A stretch of DNA of 64,000 bases from an uncultured Sutterella sp. Lineage in GTDB: Bacteria > Pseudomonadota > Gammaproteobacteria > Burkholderiales > Burkholderiaceae_F. Made by a program: the position numbers and the translations under genes. The DNA lies in assembly GCA_900544255.1 (NCBI GenBank), contig UQUM01000009.1, positions 1 to 64,000 of the forward strand, read 5' to 3'. The notes under the pieces were generated by a model. The model was not told the DNA's origin, searched no databases, and saw nothing but the letters and a program-made list of their open reading frames with translations. Of this stretch, positions 28,355 through 36,292 are shown piece by piece (within the stretch, counting starts at the first letter, position 1; each line of letters starts with the position of its first letter).

Positions 28355-29737
28355 TTATCGACGCAAACCCGGTATGCCGCGGCCGAGTCCCATGCTGCCC
28401 AAGGCGCGCATCATTTTGCCGAGGCCGCCCTTCTGTATTTTTTTCATCATGTCGCGGGTCTGTTCAAATTGTTTCAAAAGGCGGTTCACTTCCTGAACGG
28501 AAACGCCCGCGCCTGCGGCGATGCGGCGTTTGCGGCTCGCTTTGATGAGATCCGGGTTGCGGCGTTCCTTGGGCGTCATCGAATTGATGATGCCTTCGGT
28601 GCGGCCGACGGTTTTGTTGACGTCGGCGTCCTTTACTTTCGCGGCTGCTTCCTGAAATTGGGCGGGCAGCTTGTCGATGAGACCGGAAACGCCGATCGTC
28701 TTCATCTGCGAAATCTGTGCCTTGAAGTCTTCGAGGTCGAAGCGTTCGCCCGTCTTGAGCTTTTTGGCGAGTTTCGCCGCTTCTTCCATGCTGACGGTTT
28801 CCTGTACGTTCTTCACGAGGGCGACGATGTCGCCCATGCCGAGAATGCGCCCCGCCATCTGCTGCGGATTAAAGGCTTCAAAGCCGTTTAATTTTTCGCC
28901 CGTACCCACGAATTTGATGGGTTTTCCCGTGACCCAACGTACGGACAAAGCGGCGCCGCCGCGGCTGTCGCCGTCCACCTTGGTGAGGACGATGCCCGTG
29001 AGGTTCAGACGGTCGTTAAAGGCTTTGGCGGTGTTGACGGCGTCCTGACCCAACATGGCGTCGATGACGAACAAGGTTTCCGCGGGCTTTAATTCGTCCG
29101 AAAGAAGCTTCACTTCCTGCATCATCGCTTCGTCGATCGCAAGGCGCCCCGCCGTATCGGCAATGACGACGTCGTAGAAGTGGCGCCGCGCAAAGTCCAT
29201 GGCGCTGCGCGCAATGTCAAGGGGCTTTTCTTCGGGGGAGCTCGGGAAGAAATCGCACCCGGCCTGCGCGGATACGGTCTTCAGCTGCTCGATGGCAGCC
29301 GGACGATAGACGTCGGCGGAGAAGGTGAGCACTTTTTTGTGGTGAGTTTCCTTCAGCCACTTGGCGAGTTTGCCGGCGGTCGTCGTTTTACCGGCACCCT
29401 GCAGCCCCGCCATCAGAATTACGGCGGGCGGCTGCACGTTCAAGCGGATCGAACGCTCTTCTTCGGGGAGATCTCCGCCGATGACACTCGTGAGTTCCTT
29501 TTCGACAATCCCCACCAAGGCTTGGCCGGGATTCAAAGACCCCACGACTTCGGTACCGAGCGCTTTTTCTTTGATGCGGCCGACGAGTTCTTTGACGACG
29601 GGGAGGGCCACGTCGGCTTCAAGAAGCGCAAGACGAATTTCGCGCGTCATTTCGCGCGTATTTTCTTCCGTGAGGCGCGCCTGGCCGCGCATGGTTTTCA
29701 GGATTTTGGAAAGACGGGAACTTAACGTGTCAAGCAT
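28355..29737 (-). CDS. ffh: Signal recognition particle protein Ffh
   Basis: Ffh binds 4.5S RNA and signal sequences and delivers ribosomes to FtsY at the membrane. The 460-residue protein has the N domain, GTPase G1 GLQGAGKTTTAGKLA at about 108, DTAGRLAIDEAMM, TKVDGDSRGGAALS, and a methionine-rich M domain (MTPKERRNPDLIK, then MMKKIQKGGLGKMMRALG) that ends in a basic tail. It is divergent from the CcsA-like gene. Confidence 0.97.
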   Translation of the reverse strand: MLDTLSSRLSKILKTMRGQARLTEENTREMTREIRLALLEADVALPVVKELVGRIKEKALGTEVVGSLNPGQALVGIVEKELTSVIGGDLPEEERSIRLNVQPPAVILMAGLQGAGKTTTAGKLAKWLKETHHKKVLTFSADVYRPAAIEQLKTVSAQAGCDFFPSSPEEKPLDIARSAMDFARRHFYDVVIADTAGRLAIDEAMMQEVKLLSDELKPAETLFVIDAMLGQDAVNTAKAFNDRLNLTGIVLTKVDGDSRGGAALSVRWVTGKPIKFVGTGEKLNGFEAFNPQQMAGRILGMGDIVALVKNVQETVSMEEAAKLAKKLKTGERFDLEDFKAQISQMKTIGVSGLIDKLPAQFQEAAAKVKDADVNKTVGRTEGIINSMTPKERRNPDLIKASRKRRIAAGAGVSVQEVNRLLKQFEQTRDMMKKIQKGGLGKMMRALGSMGLGRGIPGLRR

Positions 29738-29944
29738 GGAAACAAGGGGCGCCCATTTTGGTGCGGCGCTCGGATTTAAGATTTCTGCAGGATGTTTCGA
29801 ACTAAAATCGGTTCTGAACGAAGTCGCGCCCTTTTAAACGGGGCAGTACTTCGGGTGGGCTTATTTTACGGCAAGCCGCCGACTCTCAGGGCTCTCTTCA
29901 TGAGAGAAAAAGATCGGCGGATTTCACGAAGAAAGAGTGTTTTT

Positions 29945-30775
29945 ATGACGCAGTCCGTCATCAGTTGGATTCCGGCCGTCGCGGCCGGTCTCATTTACCT
30001 CGCCGTCGGTACCCGTGTGGTGCGCGGTATGAGCGGTTCTCAGACGCCCGAAGCCCTGAAGGCGTTGCGTTGGCCTGCGTTAGGGGCGGCGCTGCTGCAC
30101 TTGGTGGCGGTCGGCATGGAAATGTTCGGCCCCGGCGTGATTCATTTCGGGTTCGGGCTTGCGGTGTCGGTCGCGATGCTTTTGGCGGTGGCGATTACGC
30201 TTGTCGAGAGCTGGGTGAGAAAGGTTTCGGGGCTGATGGGGATTCTTCTCATCGTGGCGGCGGCAGGCGCCGTGATGCCCGTCTTTTTCTCCGGCGAAAC
30301 GGTACCGGCGGAAACGTGGAGTTACCTTTTCCGCTTCCATCTTCTGGCGGCGCTCGCGGCCTACAGCTTCATGACGATTGCCTTCGTGCAGGCGGTGCTT
30401 CTCGCGCTTTTGCAGCGGCAACTGAAGGATCCCGCGGCGGCGACGGAATCGTCGGGGCTCGTTGCGAACCTGCCGAACCTCATGGCGATGGAACGGATTC
30501 TTTACCGCATCGTTTTGTTGGGGTTCGTGTGCCTTACGCTTGTGTTGGTGCTGGGCGCGTTTGCGACGAACGATGCATACGGTCAGTTCTTTGTCTTTGA
30601 CCATAAGACGGTACTGTCGTGGATGGCCTGGATTGTCTTTGCCGTCCTTTTGGTGGGGCGTTATTTCTTCGGATGGCGCAACAAGAAGGCGCGGGCCTGG
30701 TTCTGGGCCGGCTACGCGATTTTGGTGGTGGCGTATTTGGTTTACCGCCTCGTATTTGAACTCTTCCTCGCATAA
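29945..30775 (+). CDS. CcsA/HemX-type cytochrome c assembly membrane protein
   Basis: This 276-residue integral membrane protein has about eight hydrophobic helices and belongs to the CcsA/CcmF-type cytochrome c assembly family as found next to ffh in betaproteobacteria (ypjD-like). Support is the SYLFRFHLLAALAAYSFMTI and DHKTVLSWMAWIVFAVLL blocks, with histidines placed like haem-contacting ones, and the ffh neighbourhood. I chose the ATG at 29945; longer in-frame starts lack family resemblance. A direct role in haem handling is inferred. Confidence 0.8.
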   Translation: MTQSVISWIPAVAAGLIYLAVGTRVVRGMSGSQTPEALKALRWPALGAALLHLVAVGMEMFGPGVIHFGFGLAVSVAMLLAVAITLVESWVRKVSGLMGILLIVAAAGAVMPVFFSGETVPAETWSYLFRFHLLAALAAYSFMTIAFVQAVLLALLQRQLKDPAAATESSGLVANLPNLMAMERILYRIVLLGFVCLTLVLVLGAFATNDAYGQFFVFDHKTVLSWMAWIVFAVLLVGRYFFGWRNKKARAWFWAGYAILVVAYLVYRLVFELFLA

Positions 30776-30778
30776 ATC

Positions 30779-31069
30779 ATGGGACGCATTCTCTTTTGGA
30801 TGGGCCTTGCCGTCATCATTTGGGCCGTGATCGTACTCGGACGCCGTCGTCGGGAGGCGGCCGAACGCGCCATGCGGCAACGAGCGCGGGAAGAAGCCAA
30901 AGAAGCGCAGGCCGCGATGCCCGTGCCCATGAAAACATGCCCCGTGTGCGGCGCGCATTTCCCCGCGAACGAAGCTGTGCTCGGGAACGGCGAAGCCTAT
31001 TGTTCGGAAAAATGCCGGGGAGCGGCGCGGCGCGCGCAGTTTGAAGACATCCTGCATCGGGACAAGTGA
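30779..31069 (+). CDS. PP0621-family small membrane protein
   Basis: A 96-residue protein with one N-terminal transmembrane helix (residues 4-21), a highly charged helix rich in Arg and Glu (23-45), and a C-terminal zinc-ribbon-like CPVCG...YCSEKC. This matches the PP0621 family found beside the CcsA-like gene and ampD. It starts four bases after the CcsA-like stop and its stop codon overlaps the ampD start. The function is unknown. Confidence 0.8.
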   Translation: MGRILFWMGLAVIIWAVIVLGRRRREAAERAMRQRAREEAKEAQAAMPVPMKTCPVCGAHFPANEAVLGNGEAYCSEKCRGAARRAQFEDILHRDK

Positions 31070-31674
31070 TGCTCTCCATTGATGAAGCCGGGTGGCTCAC
31101 GGGGGGCGACGACATCATTTCGTCGGCTCATTTTGACGAGCGTCCCGAGGGGGCAGTGCCGTATCTCACGGTGCTGCACAACATCACGCTGCCGCCGGGA
31201 CGGTTCGGTACCGGGTGCGTCGAGGCGTTTTTTACCGACCGGCTTAATTATTCACTTGACCCGATTTTGGAAAGCCTCCGGGGCATTCGGGTTTCGAGCC
31301 ACTTCTTCATCCGCCGCACCGGGGAAATCGTTCAGTTCGTGAGTACCGAAAAACGGGCGTGGCACGCGGGTGTGAGTACCTTTGAAGGCATCCATCGCTG
31401 CAACGATTTTTCCGTCGGTATCGAAATCGAAGGGACGGACTTCGACGCGTTTGATGAGCGGCAGTACGCGGCACTCTTACCTTTGCTGGCCGCGATCGGG
31501 CGCCGTTACCCCATACGCGCCGTAGCGGCGCACAGCGACATTGCCCCCGGACGGAAAACGGATCCCGGGCCCTACTTTGATTGGCGGCGGCTTTATTTTC
31601 AACGGCACCGGTTCGGTAGTCCTGATTTTCCGGGGGCAGCCGCCCAAGCCGCATTGGGATTTCGACGTTTTTGA
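31069..31674 (+). CDS. ampD: 1,6-anhydro-N-acetylmuramyl-L-alanine amidase AmpD
   Basis: AmpD is a cytoplasmic zinc amidase that cleaves anhydro-muropeptides in cell-wall recycling and so affects AmpR-controlled beta-lactamase expression. The 201-residue protein has LTVLHNITLPPG (zinc His), VSSHFFIRRTGEIVQFV, RAWHAGVSTFEG, SVGIEIEGTD (catalytic Glu) and AVAAHSDIAPGRKTDPG (zinc His and Asp). I use the ATG at 31069, which overlaps the previous stop. Confidence 0.95.
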   Translation: MLSIDEAGWLTGGDDIISSAHFDERPEGAVPYLTVLHNITLPPGRFGTGCVEAFFTDRLNYSLDPILESLRGIRVSSHFFIRRTGEIVQFVSTEKRAWHAGVSTFEGIHRCNDFSVGIEIEGTDFDAFDERQYAALLPLLAAIGRRYPIRAVAAHSDIAPGRKTDPGPYFDWRRLYFQRHRFGSPDFPGAAAQAALGFRRF

Positions 31675-31717
31675 CGGACGGGCGTGGTTACGTATAATGC
31701 AAATGAGAATCATTCTC
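31671..31717 (+). promoter_or_regulatory. Sigma-70 promoter overlapped by a Fur box
   Basis: TTGACG (31671-31676) and TATAAT (31693-31698) are separated by 16 bases. The next 19 bases, GCAAATGAGAATCATTCTC (31699-31717), match the Fur consensus GATAATGATAATCATTATC at 15 of 19 positions. The operator covers the expected start of transcription, so Fur with iron would block it. The controlled gene begins at 31741. The -35 box overlaps the last codons of ampD. Confidence 0.85.
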
Positions 31718-31740
31718 TTTTGCGTTGTACGGAGCCCATC

Positions 31741-32169
31741 ATGTCATTTCTCTTCTTTTTCGCCTCTCTTGTGTCGGCTGCCGTGGCGGCAGAAGCGGTA
31801 CGGCGACGTCGCAATGTGCGTGAAGCGACAAAAGTCGGTGCCGTTCTTTTTGCAGTTCTGAGTTTGTGCGGTTCGGTGTTGACGGGAACGGATGTAGCCG
31901 TCGGGTGTGCGGCGGCGGTCTGTGTGCTCTCCGTCGGGACCTTGTTGGAACTCGCGCACCGCGTGCCGTCGGAGGCCGTGTGGTTGACGGCATCGTTATC
32001 CGTGGGGCTGGGGGCAGCGGCTCCGATTTTTGCCTTGGCGGTATTGGCGGCGGTGCTCCTGCGCAACAGCGCGGAACTGTTGCTGCAGCGGCTTGTCGGG
32101 CGTTGGAAGCAGTCGGTTCAGGCGCCGGAGCAAGTCTGGAGAGTGCAGCCTGTCGTGATGCACGGTTGA
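31741..32169 (+). CDS. Uncharacterised membrane protein under Fur-type control
   Basis: A 142-residue protein I do not recognise. It has about four hydrophobic segments (residues 1-17, 29-45, 50-68 and 78-98), an Arg-rich cluster RRRRNVREATK after the first, and a soluble C-terminus. No metal-binding cysteines or histidine clusters stand out. I start at the ATG at 31741, 24 bases after the Fur box; an upstream in-frame start would fall inside the operator. By its promoter it should be made when iron is low. A role in iron uptake is inference only. Confidence 0.6.
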   Translation: MSFLFFFASLVSAAVAAEAVRRRRNVREATKVGAVLFAVLSLCGSVLTGTDVAVGCAAAVCVLSVGTLLELAHRVPSEAVWLTASLSVGLGAAAPIFALAVLAAVLLRNSAELLLQRLVGRWKQSVQAPEQVWRVQPVVMHG

Positions 32170-32278
32170 GCGACATAGGTCAAAGGAAGTGCTGCACAAT
32201 TGGTTGCACAGTCGATAGGAAATTGTGAAGTGTGGCAACGACTTCAAAAGTAAAACTGCGCTAACATCCGAAAATTCC

Positions 32279-32305
32279 GGGCCGGCTTTCCCGTCGGCCC
32301 TTTTT
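32279..32305 (+). terminator. Terminator before the phosphomannomutase gene
   Basis: GGGCCG and CGGCCC form a short GC stem followed by TTTTTG. It ends the transcript of the Fur-controlled gene; it is 32 bases before the next start and could also act as an attenuator. Confidence 0.7.
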
Positions 32306-32336
32306 GATGACGTTTTTTGGTTGAAGGAACAGATTG

Positions 32337-33719
32337 ATGACGCCCGAAAAGAGCATATTCAAGGCTTACGACATTCGCGGTATCGTGGGTAAGACCCTCA
32401 CGCCGGAAGTGGTTTACGAAATCGGCCTCGTGCTCGGAACCTGGGCCCGCGAAAAGGGCATTGAAAGTTTCTGCGTGGGGCGTGACGGCCGCACGTCGGG
32501 GCCCGAACTCTCTGCGGCCCTGATGAAGGGCGTGGCTGCCGCCGGTACCCTCGTGATCGACATCGGTATGGTGCCTACGCCTGTTCTTTATTTCGCAACG
32601 AATTACTTTAAAAACGGCACCGGTGTGGCGGTGACGGGGTCGCACAATCCGCCCGAATACAACGGTCTCAAGATGATGATGGGCGGCATGACGTTGTTCG
32701 GCGACGGCATCACCGCCGTGCGCGACGCCATCATTGCCGGCACCTGCAAGCCCGTGGCGACGCCCGCCGCGATTGAAAAGCACGACGTGACGGAAGCCTA
32801 TATCAAGACGATCACGAAGGACGTTAAGCTCGCTCGTCCGATGAAGGCCGCGTTTGACTGCGGCAACGGAGTGTCGGGTGACGTCGTGCGCCGCGTCTTT
32901 AAGGCGCTGGGCGTTGAGATGACGGAACTCTTTTTTGATGTGGACGGCACTTTCCCCAATCACCATCCCGATCCGAGTAAGCCAGCGAACCTTCAGGATA
33001 TCATCCGTTGCGTCAAGACGACGGATGTGGAAGTGGGCCTTGCTTTTGACGGCGACGCCGACCGCTTGGGTGTGGTGACGAAGTCGGGTGAAATCATTTT
33101 CCCCGATCGTCAGATGATGCTCTTTGCCGACGACATTCTGAAGGCCAAACCCGGTTCCAAGATCATTTACGACGTGAAGTGCACGCGGCGCCTCGTGCCT
33201 TGGATCCGCGAACGCGGCGGTGAACCGGTGATCAGCTGCACGGGGCATTCCCTTGTTAAGGCGAAGCTGCGGGAAACCGGGGCGCCTTTTGCCGGGGAAA
33301 TGTCTGGACACCTCTTCTTTAACGACGGTCGCTGGCCGGGATTTGACGACGGGGTGTACGCCGGGGCCCGTATGCTCGAGATTCTGAGCCGCTCGGAAAA
33401 TCCGTCGGCGGTGTTGGAAGCGCTGCCCACTGCCGTGAACACGCCCGAATTGCAGATTCCGATGCAGGAAGGAGAAAACAAGACACTCATTGCGAAGCTG
33501 CAGGCAAAGGCGGACTTCCCGGATGCCGAAGACGTGATTCTGATTGACGGCGTGCGCGTTGAATTCGCAGACGGCTTTGCTTTGGCCCGTGCGTCGAACA
33601 CGACCCCCGTGGTGGTGCTGCGCGTGGAAGGCGACAGTGAAGAAGCGCTGGAGCGCATCAAAAAGCGCTTCGGGGATTTCCTCTTAAGCGTGGATGCGTC
33701 TTTGAAGTTGCCGTTCTGA
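32337..33719 (+). CDS. algC: Phosphomannomutase/phosphoglucomutase
   Basis: The enzyme interconverts the 1- and 6-phosphates of mannose or glucose, feeding LPS and exopolysaccharide sugar nucleotides. The 460-residue protein has IFKAYDIRGIVGKTL, the active serine in VAVTGSHNPPEYNG at about residue 103, the magnesium loop AFDGDADRLGVV at about 240, the sugar-binding GEMSGHLFFND, and the phosphate-binding RASNTTPVVVLRVE. I use the ATG at 32337, with AAGGA eight bases upstream. It is followed by a strong terminator. Confidence 0.94.
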   Translation: MTPEKSIFKAYDIRGIVGKTLTPEVVYEIGLVLGTWAREKGIESFCVGRDGRTSGPELSAALMKGVAAAGTLVIDIGMVPTPVLYFATNYFKNGTGVAVTGSHNPPEYNGLKMMMGGMTLFGDGITAVRDAIIAGTCKPVATPAAIEKHDVTEAYIKTITKDVKLARPMKAAFDCGNGVSGDVVRRVFKALGVEMTELFFDVDGTFPNHHPDPSKPANLQDIIRCVKTTDVEVGLAFDGDADRLGVVTKSGEIIFPDRQMMLFADDILKAKPGSKIIYDVKCTRRLVPWIRERGGEPVISCTGHSLVKAKLRETGAPFAGEMSGHLFFNDGRWPGFDDGVYAGARMLEILSRSENPSAVLEALPTAVNTPELQIPMQEGENKTLIAKLQAKADFPDAEDVILIDGVRVEFADGFALARASNTTPVVVLRVEGDSEEALERIKKRFGDFLLSVDASLKLPF

Positions 33720-33732
33720 GAAGGAAAACATA

Positions 33733-33772
33733 AAAAACGGGAGTGCGGTGAAACGCCGGCTCCCGTTTTTTT
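33733..33772 (+). terminator. Terminator after phosphomannomutase gene
   Basis: AAAAACGGGAG and CTCCCGTTTTTTT form a strong stem with A and T runs. It can also stop traffic from the opposite direction. Confidence 0.85.
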
Positions 33773-33872
33773 AGTGTGTGATCAGACGGACTTCTAACGA
33801 ACGGAATACAGATTTAGTTGTTTGTTTCCTCAAATGAAAACAGCCCGAAGGCGGTCTGAATCCCGAGAGGAT

Positions 33873-34700
33873 TCAAGTCCGGTCATAAAACCCGGAGAGT
33901 TTCTCCAACACCGCGTAGGTGAGGAAATTCAGTTTCGGTGAGAACTGCGTTTTAAGGTGTTGCACCAGGTGATTTAAGTCCGCCTCGGTTCTGGAGCCGA
34001 GAGAGCTCTTTTCGACATGAAGAACTGCTTCATCCCGCTTTTGGGGATTCGGGAACCGCAGTCGGAATTTGAGCCCTCGTGCTTCGGGCTGCGCTTCGAG
34101 CCAGTCTTCCGCTTCGGCAATAAGGGAGAGCGTTCCCGCATTGGGCATCATGCCGTAGGGGAACCGCGTCAGCAGACAGGGTCTGGCGGCCTGATCCGGG
34201 TGCGCCATCCCCATCGTGCGCGCGATGCGGCGGATGTCGGGTTTCCCGATGCCGGCTTCGGCCAAGGGGGAATGAATGCCGAGTTCGGCGAGCGCCTTTC
34301 GTCCGGGACGGTAGACCGTGAGGTCGGAGGCGGTCGTGCCGTCGCAGAGTCGGCCGCCGGCGGCGTGTTTCAAGAGTTCGGTGAAGACGTGTCGCTTACA
34401 GACGTAGCAGCGGTTTTTGCCGGCTGCAGCCAGTTCCGTGATTCCCAAAGGGTTGGCGGTGATGACGGTAACCGTGAGACCCATGTTGCGGGCGTCCTTG
34501 ACGGCTCCTTCGCTTTCGGAAGGAGCCATGTGGGGGCCGGCAACGTGCAGCAGCACCACGCGATAGCCTAATTTGGACGCTGCAAAAGCGAGGAACCGAC
34601 TGTCGAGCCCGCCGGAGTAGGCAATCGTCACCGTGCCGTCAAACGAAGCTGCAGCGACGGCGTCCTTCAAAGCCTGCGGCAGAGCATCCGTATCCGTCAT
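33873..34700 (-). CDS. larE: ATP-dependent sulfur transferase LarE
   Basis: LarE adds sulfur to the pyridinium precursor of the nickel-pincer nucleotide. The 275-residue PP-loop protein has IAYSGGLDSRFLAFAASKLG at the N-terminus, KNRCYVCKRHVFTELL at about 123, and RPCLLTRFPYG at about 198. The cysteines of CYVC plus the later cysteine make three, the pattern of LarE proteins thought to use an iron-sulfur cluster catalytically and not to sacrifice one cysteine. I start at the ATG at 34700, which overlaps the larC stop (TAATG). It is last in the lar cluster. Confidence 0.92.
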   Translation of the reverse strand: MTDTDALPQALKDAVAAASFDGTVTIAYSGGLDSRFLAFAASKLGYRVVLLHVAGPHMAPSESEGAVKDARNMGLTVTVITANPLGITELAAAGKNRCYVCKRHVFTELLKHAAGGRLCDGTTASDLTVYRPGRKALAELGIHSPLAEAGIGKPDIRRIARTMGMAHPDQAARPCLLTRFPYGMMPNAGTLSLIAEAEDWLEAQPEARGLKFRLRFPNPQKRDEAVLHVEKSSLGSRTEADLNHLVQHLKTQFSPKLNFLTYAVLEKLSGFYDRT

Positions 34701-35452
34701 TAAATCGCCTCTCCCAGAGCAAAGAGCAGACCGTTGGGGGCTCCCGCAAACACTTTGCCGGGGGCATAGGCCGTAAGGTTCTTGCGCACGGTCATCGTGG
34801 GCCATGGGCCGAATTGGGTGCCGAGTCCCTTCAAAATTGCGAGCCCCGTGGGCGTCACGGCTTCGCCGGTGCCCGCAAAAGCGGTGACGGGGACGTCCTT
34901 CAACATCGCAAACAGCGAAGGTGCGGGGTTCGGCACCGCGCCGTGAGCACAGTACACGATGCCGTCCGTGAGCGGCACGGGACTCACGGCGAAGGTTTCC
35001 GGCGCGAGGGTATTAAAGAGTTCGGCGATGAGGCCGATCGCGACGACGTTGGCGGTGCGGCCCACTTCATGAAAATGCACGGTGTCGGGCGAGGCGTTGT
35101 GTACCGACGCTTCCGCTGAGGCCAGCACTGACCAAATGCGGTCGGCAACGGTGCGCGCTGCGGGCGTGAGCGTACTCTCGTCCATCATTCGGGCAATGTC
35201 GGGCATGGAACGGTGGATGTGTCCGGCGGGTTTCGGCGCGTCGATCGCGACAGTCAGCCCGGCGACGCCGTTGACGCTTGTGTCTTCCAAGCGAACGGCG
35301 GTATTTAACGCCGGAAATTTTTCAGTGGCAAGCGCCGTCAGGTCAAAAAACGGACTCTTCATGAGCCCGGCAAACCCCGCAAGAATCGAGGCGGCATTTA
35401 CGCCAGCAAAAAGCCGAATCGTCAGAACCGGATGATTAAGTAACAACGACAT
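34700..35452 (-). CDS. larC: LarC1-like nickel-pincer cofactor protein (C-terminal domain absent)
   Basis: LarC inserts nickel into the pincer nucleotide in a CTP-dependent step. This protein has 250 residues, against about 400 for full LarC. It matches only the LarC1 part: GHIHRSMPDIARMMDES, SVHNASPDTVHFHEVGRTAN, the SPVPLTDGIVYCAHGAVPNP block, and EAVTPTGLAILKGLG. The N-terminal family motif is also diverged (RLFAGVNAASILAGFAGL). The frame ends at a stop overlapping larE, with no second domain (LarC2) anywhere nearby. Either larC2 is elsewhere, as in split systems, or the protein is altered. Confidence 0.82.
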   Translation of the reverse strand: MSLLLNHPVLTIRLFAGVNAASILAGFAGLMKSPFFDLTALATEKFPALNTAVRLEDTSVNGVAGLTVAIDAPKPAGHIHRSMPDIARMMDESTLTPAARTVADRIWSVLASAEASVHNASPDTVHFHEVGRTANVVAIGLIAELFNTLAPETFAVSPVPLTDGIVYCAHGAVPNPAPSLFAMLKDVPVTAFAGTGEAVTPTGLAILKGLGTQFGPWPTMTVRKNLTAYAPGKVFAGAPNGLLFALGEAI

Positions 35453-35471
35453 AAGAGACCCCTTGAATCGT

Positions 35472-36155
35472 TTAAGCGGCTGCCGCCTTATCGAGGGCGC
35501 GCAGAACGCGGATCGCCGCGCAGGCCGCGCCGTACCCGTTGTCGATATTTAAGACCGCGACGCCCGGCGCGCAGGAGGCGAGCATGCTCGACATGGCCGT
35601 CATACCGCTTTGAGCGACGCCGTAGCCCACGGACGTGGGAACGGCAAAGAGGGGTTTCTCCGTGAGCCCTCCCAAGACGCTCGCCAATGCCGCATCAAGT
35701 CCCGCGACCACCACGACGCAGTCGCAGGCATTGATGGCGGGGAGCGCCGCTTCAATGCGCCAGAGACCGGCCACACCGCAGTCTTCGAAACGCTCAAAGG
35801 CACGTCCCGAAAATTCGAGCGTGCGCGTAATTTCCCGCGTCACGAACCCGTCGGCGGTGCCGGCGGAAACGACGGCCACTTTTTTGTCGGAAACGAGCGG
35901 GTTCTTTTTAAACCAAGCCGTGCGCGAGAGTGCGTCGTAATGGAGCGCCGAGCGCAGTTCCCGGCTTAAGGGCAACGCGTTGAGAACGTCTTCCGCGAGC
36001 CGCGTAAAAAGAATCGGCGCCGCCTCAGGGGTCGCGAAACGCTCAAGAAGCGTCACGAGCGCCCGGCGGGGTTTTCCTTCGCAGAAAACGGCTTCCGAGA
36101 GCCCGATGCGTTCAGTGCGATGGTCGTCAAAGCGGATGCAGGGTGAATCGGTCAT
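35472..36155 (-). CDS. larB: Pyridinium-3,5-biscarboxylic acid synthase LarB
   Basis: LarB carboxylates and hydrolyses nicotinic acid adenine dinucleotide, the first step of nickel-pincer cofactor synthesis. The 227-residue protein resembles PurE in its second half: VAVVSAGTADGFVTREITRTLEFSG, CVVVVAGLDAALASVLGGL, PLFAVPTSVGYGVAQSG and GVAVLNIDNGYGAACAAIRV. I start at the ATG at 36155. It is 19 bases upstream of larC and follows a terminator that separates it from larA. Confidence 0.92.
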   Translation of the reverse strand: MTDSPCIRFDDHRTERIGLSEAVFCEGKPRRALVTLLERFATPEAAPILFTRLAEDVLNALPLSRELRSALHYDALSRTAWFKKNPLVSDKKVAVVSAGTADGFVTREITRTLEFSGRAFERFEDCGVAGLWRIEAALPAINACDCVVVVAGLDAALASVLGGLTEKPLFAVPTSVGYGVAQSGMTAMSSMLASCAPGVAVLNIDNGYGAACAAIRVLRALDKAAAA

Positions 36156-36176
36156 AGTAAAACACACGAATGCGGC

Positions 36177-36223
36177 AAAAACAAAACGGCCGCCGTCGGG
36201 CATTGTGCCTGAAGCGGCGGCCG
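36177..36223 (-). terminator. Intrinsic terminator between larA and larB
   Basis: On the minus strand CGGCCGCCG (36223-36215) and CGGCGGCCG (36195-36187) form a 9-bp GC stem followed by TTTTGTTTTT. It lies within the lar gene order, before larB, so most larA transcripts may end here. Confidence 0.85.
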
Positions 36224-36238
36224 CAGAGAACCGTAAGC

Positions 36239-36279
36239 CCGATCGTTGCCGAAATCCGATAAGAATCGGCAACGATCGG
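36239..36279 (-). repeat. Long inverted repeat downstream of larA
   Basis: CCGATCGTTGCCGA and TCGGCAACGATCGG are 14-base perfect arms with a 13-base loop. No T run follows. It lies 14 bases beyond the larA stop and could protect the larA mRNA end or precede the terminator. Confidence 0.75.
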
Positions 36280-36292
36280 AAGGATTTCCGGG

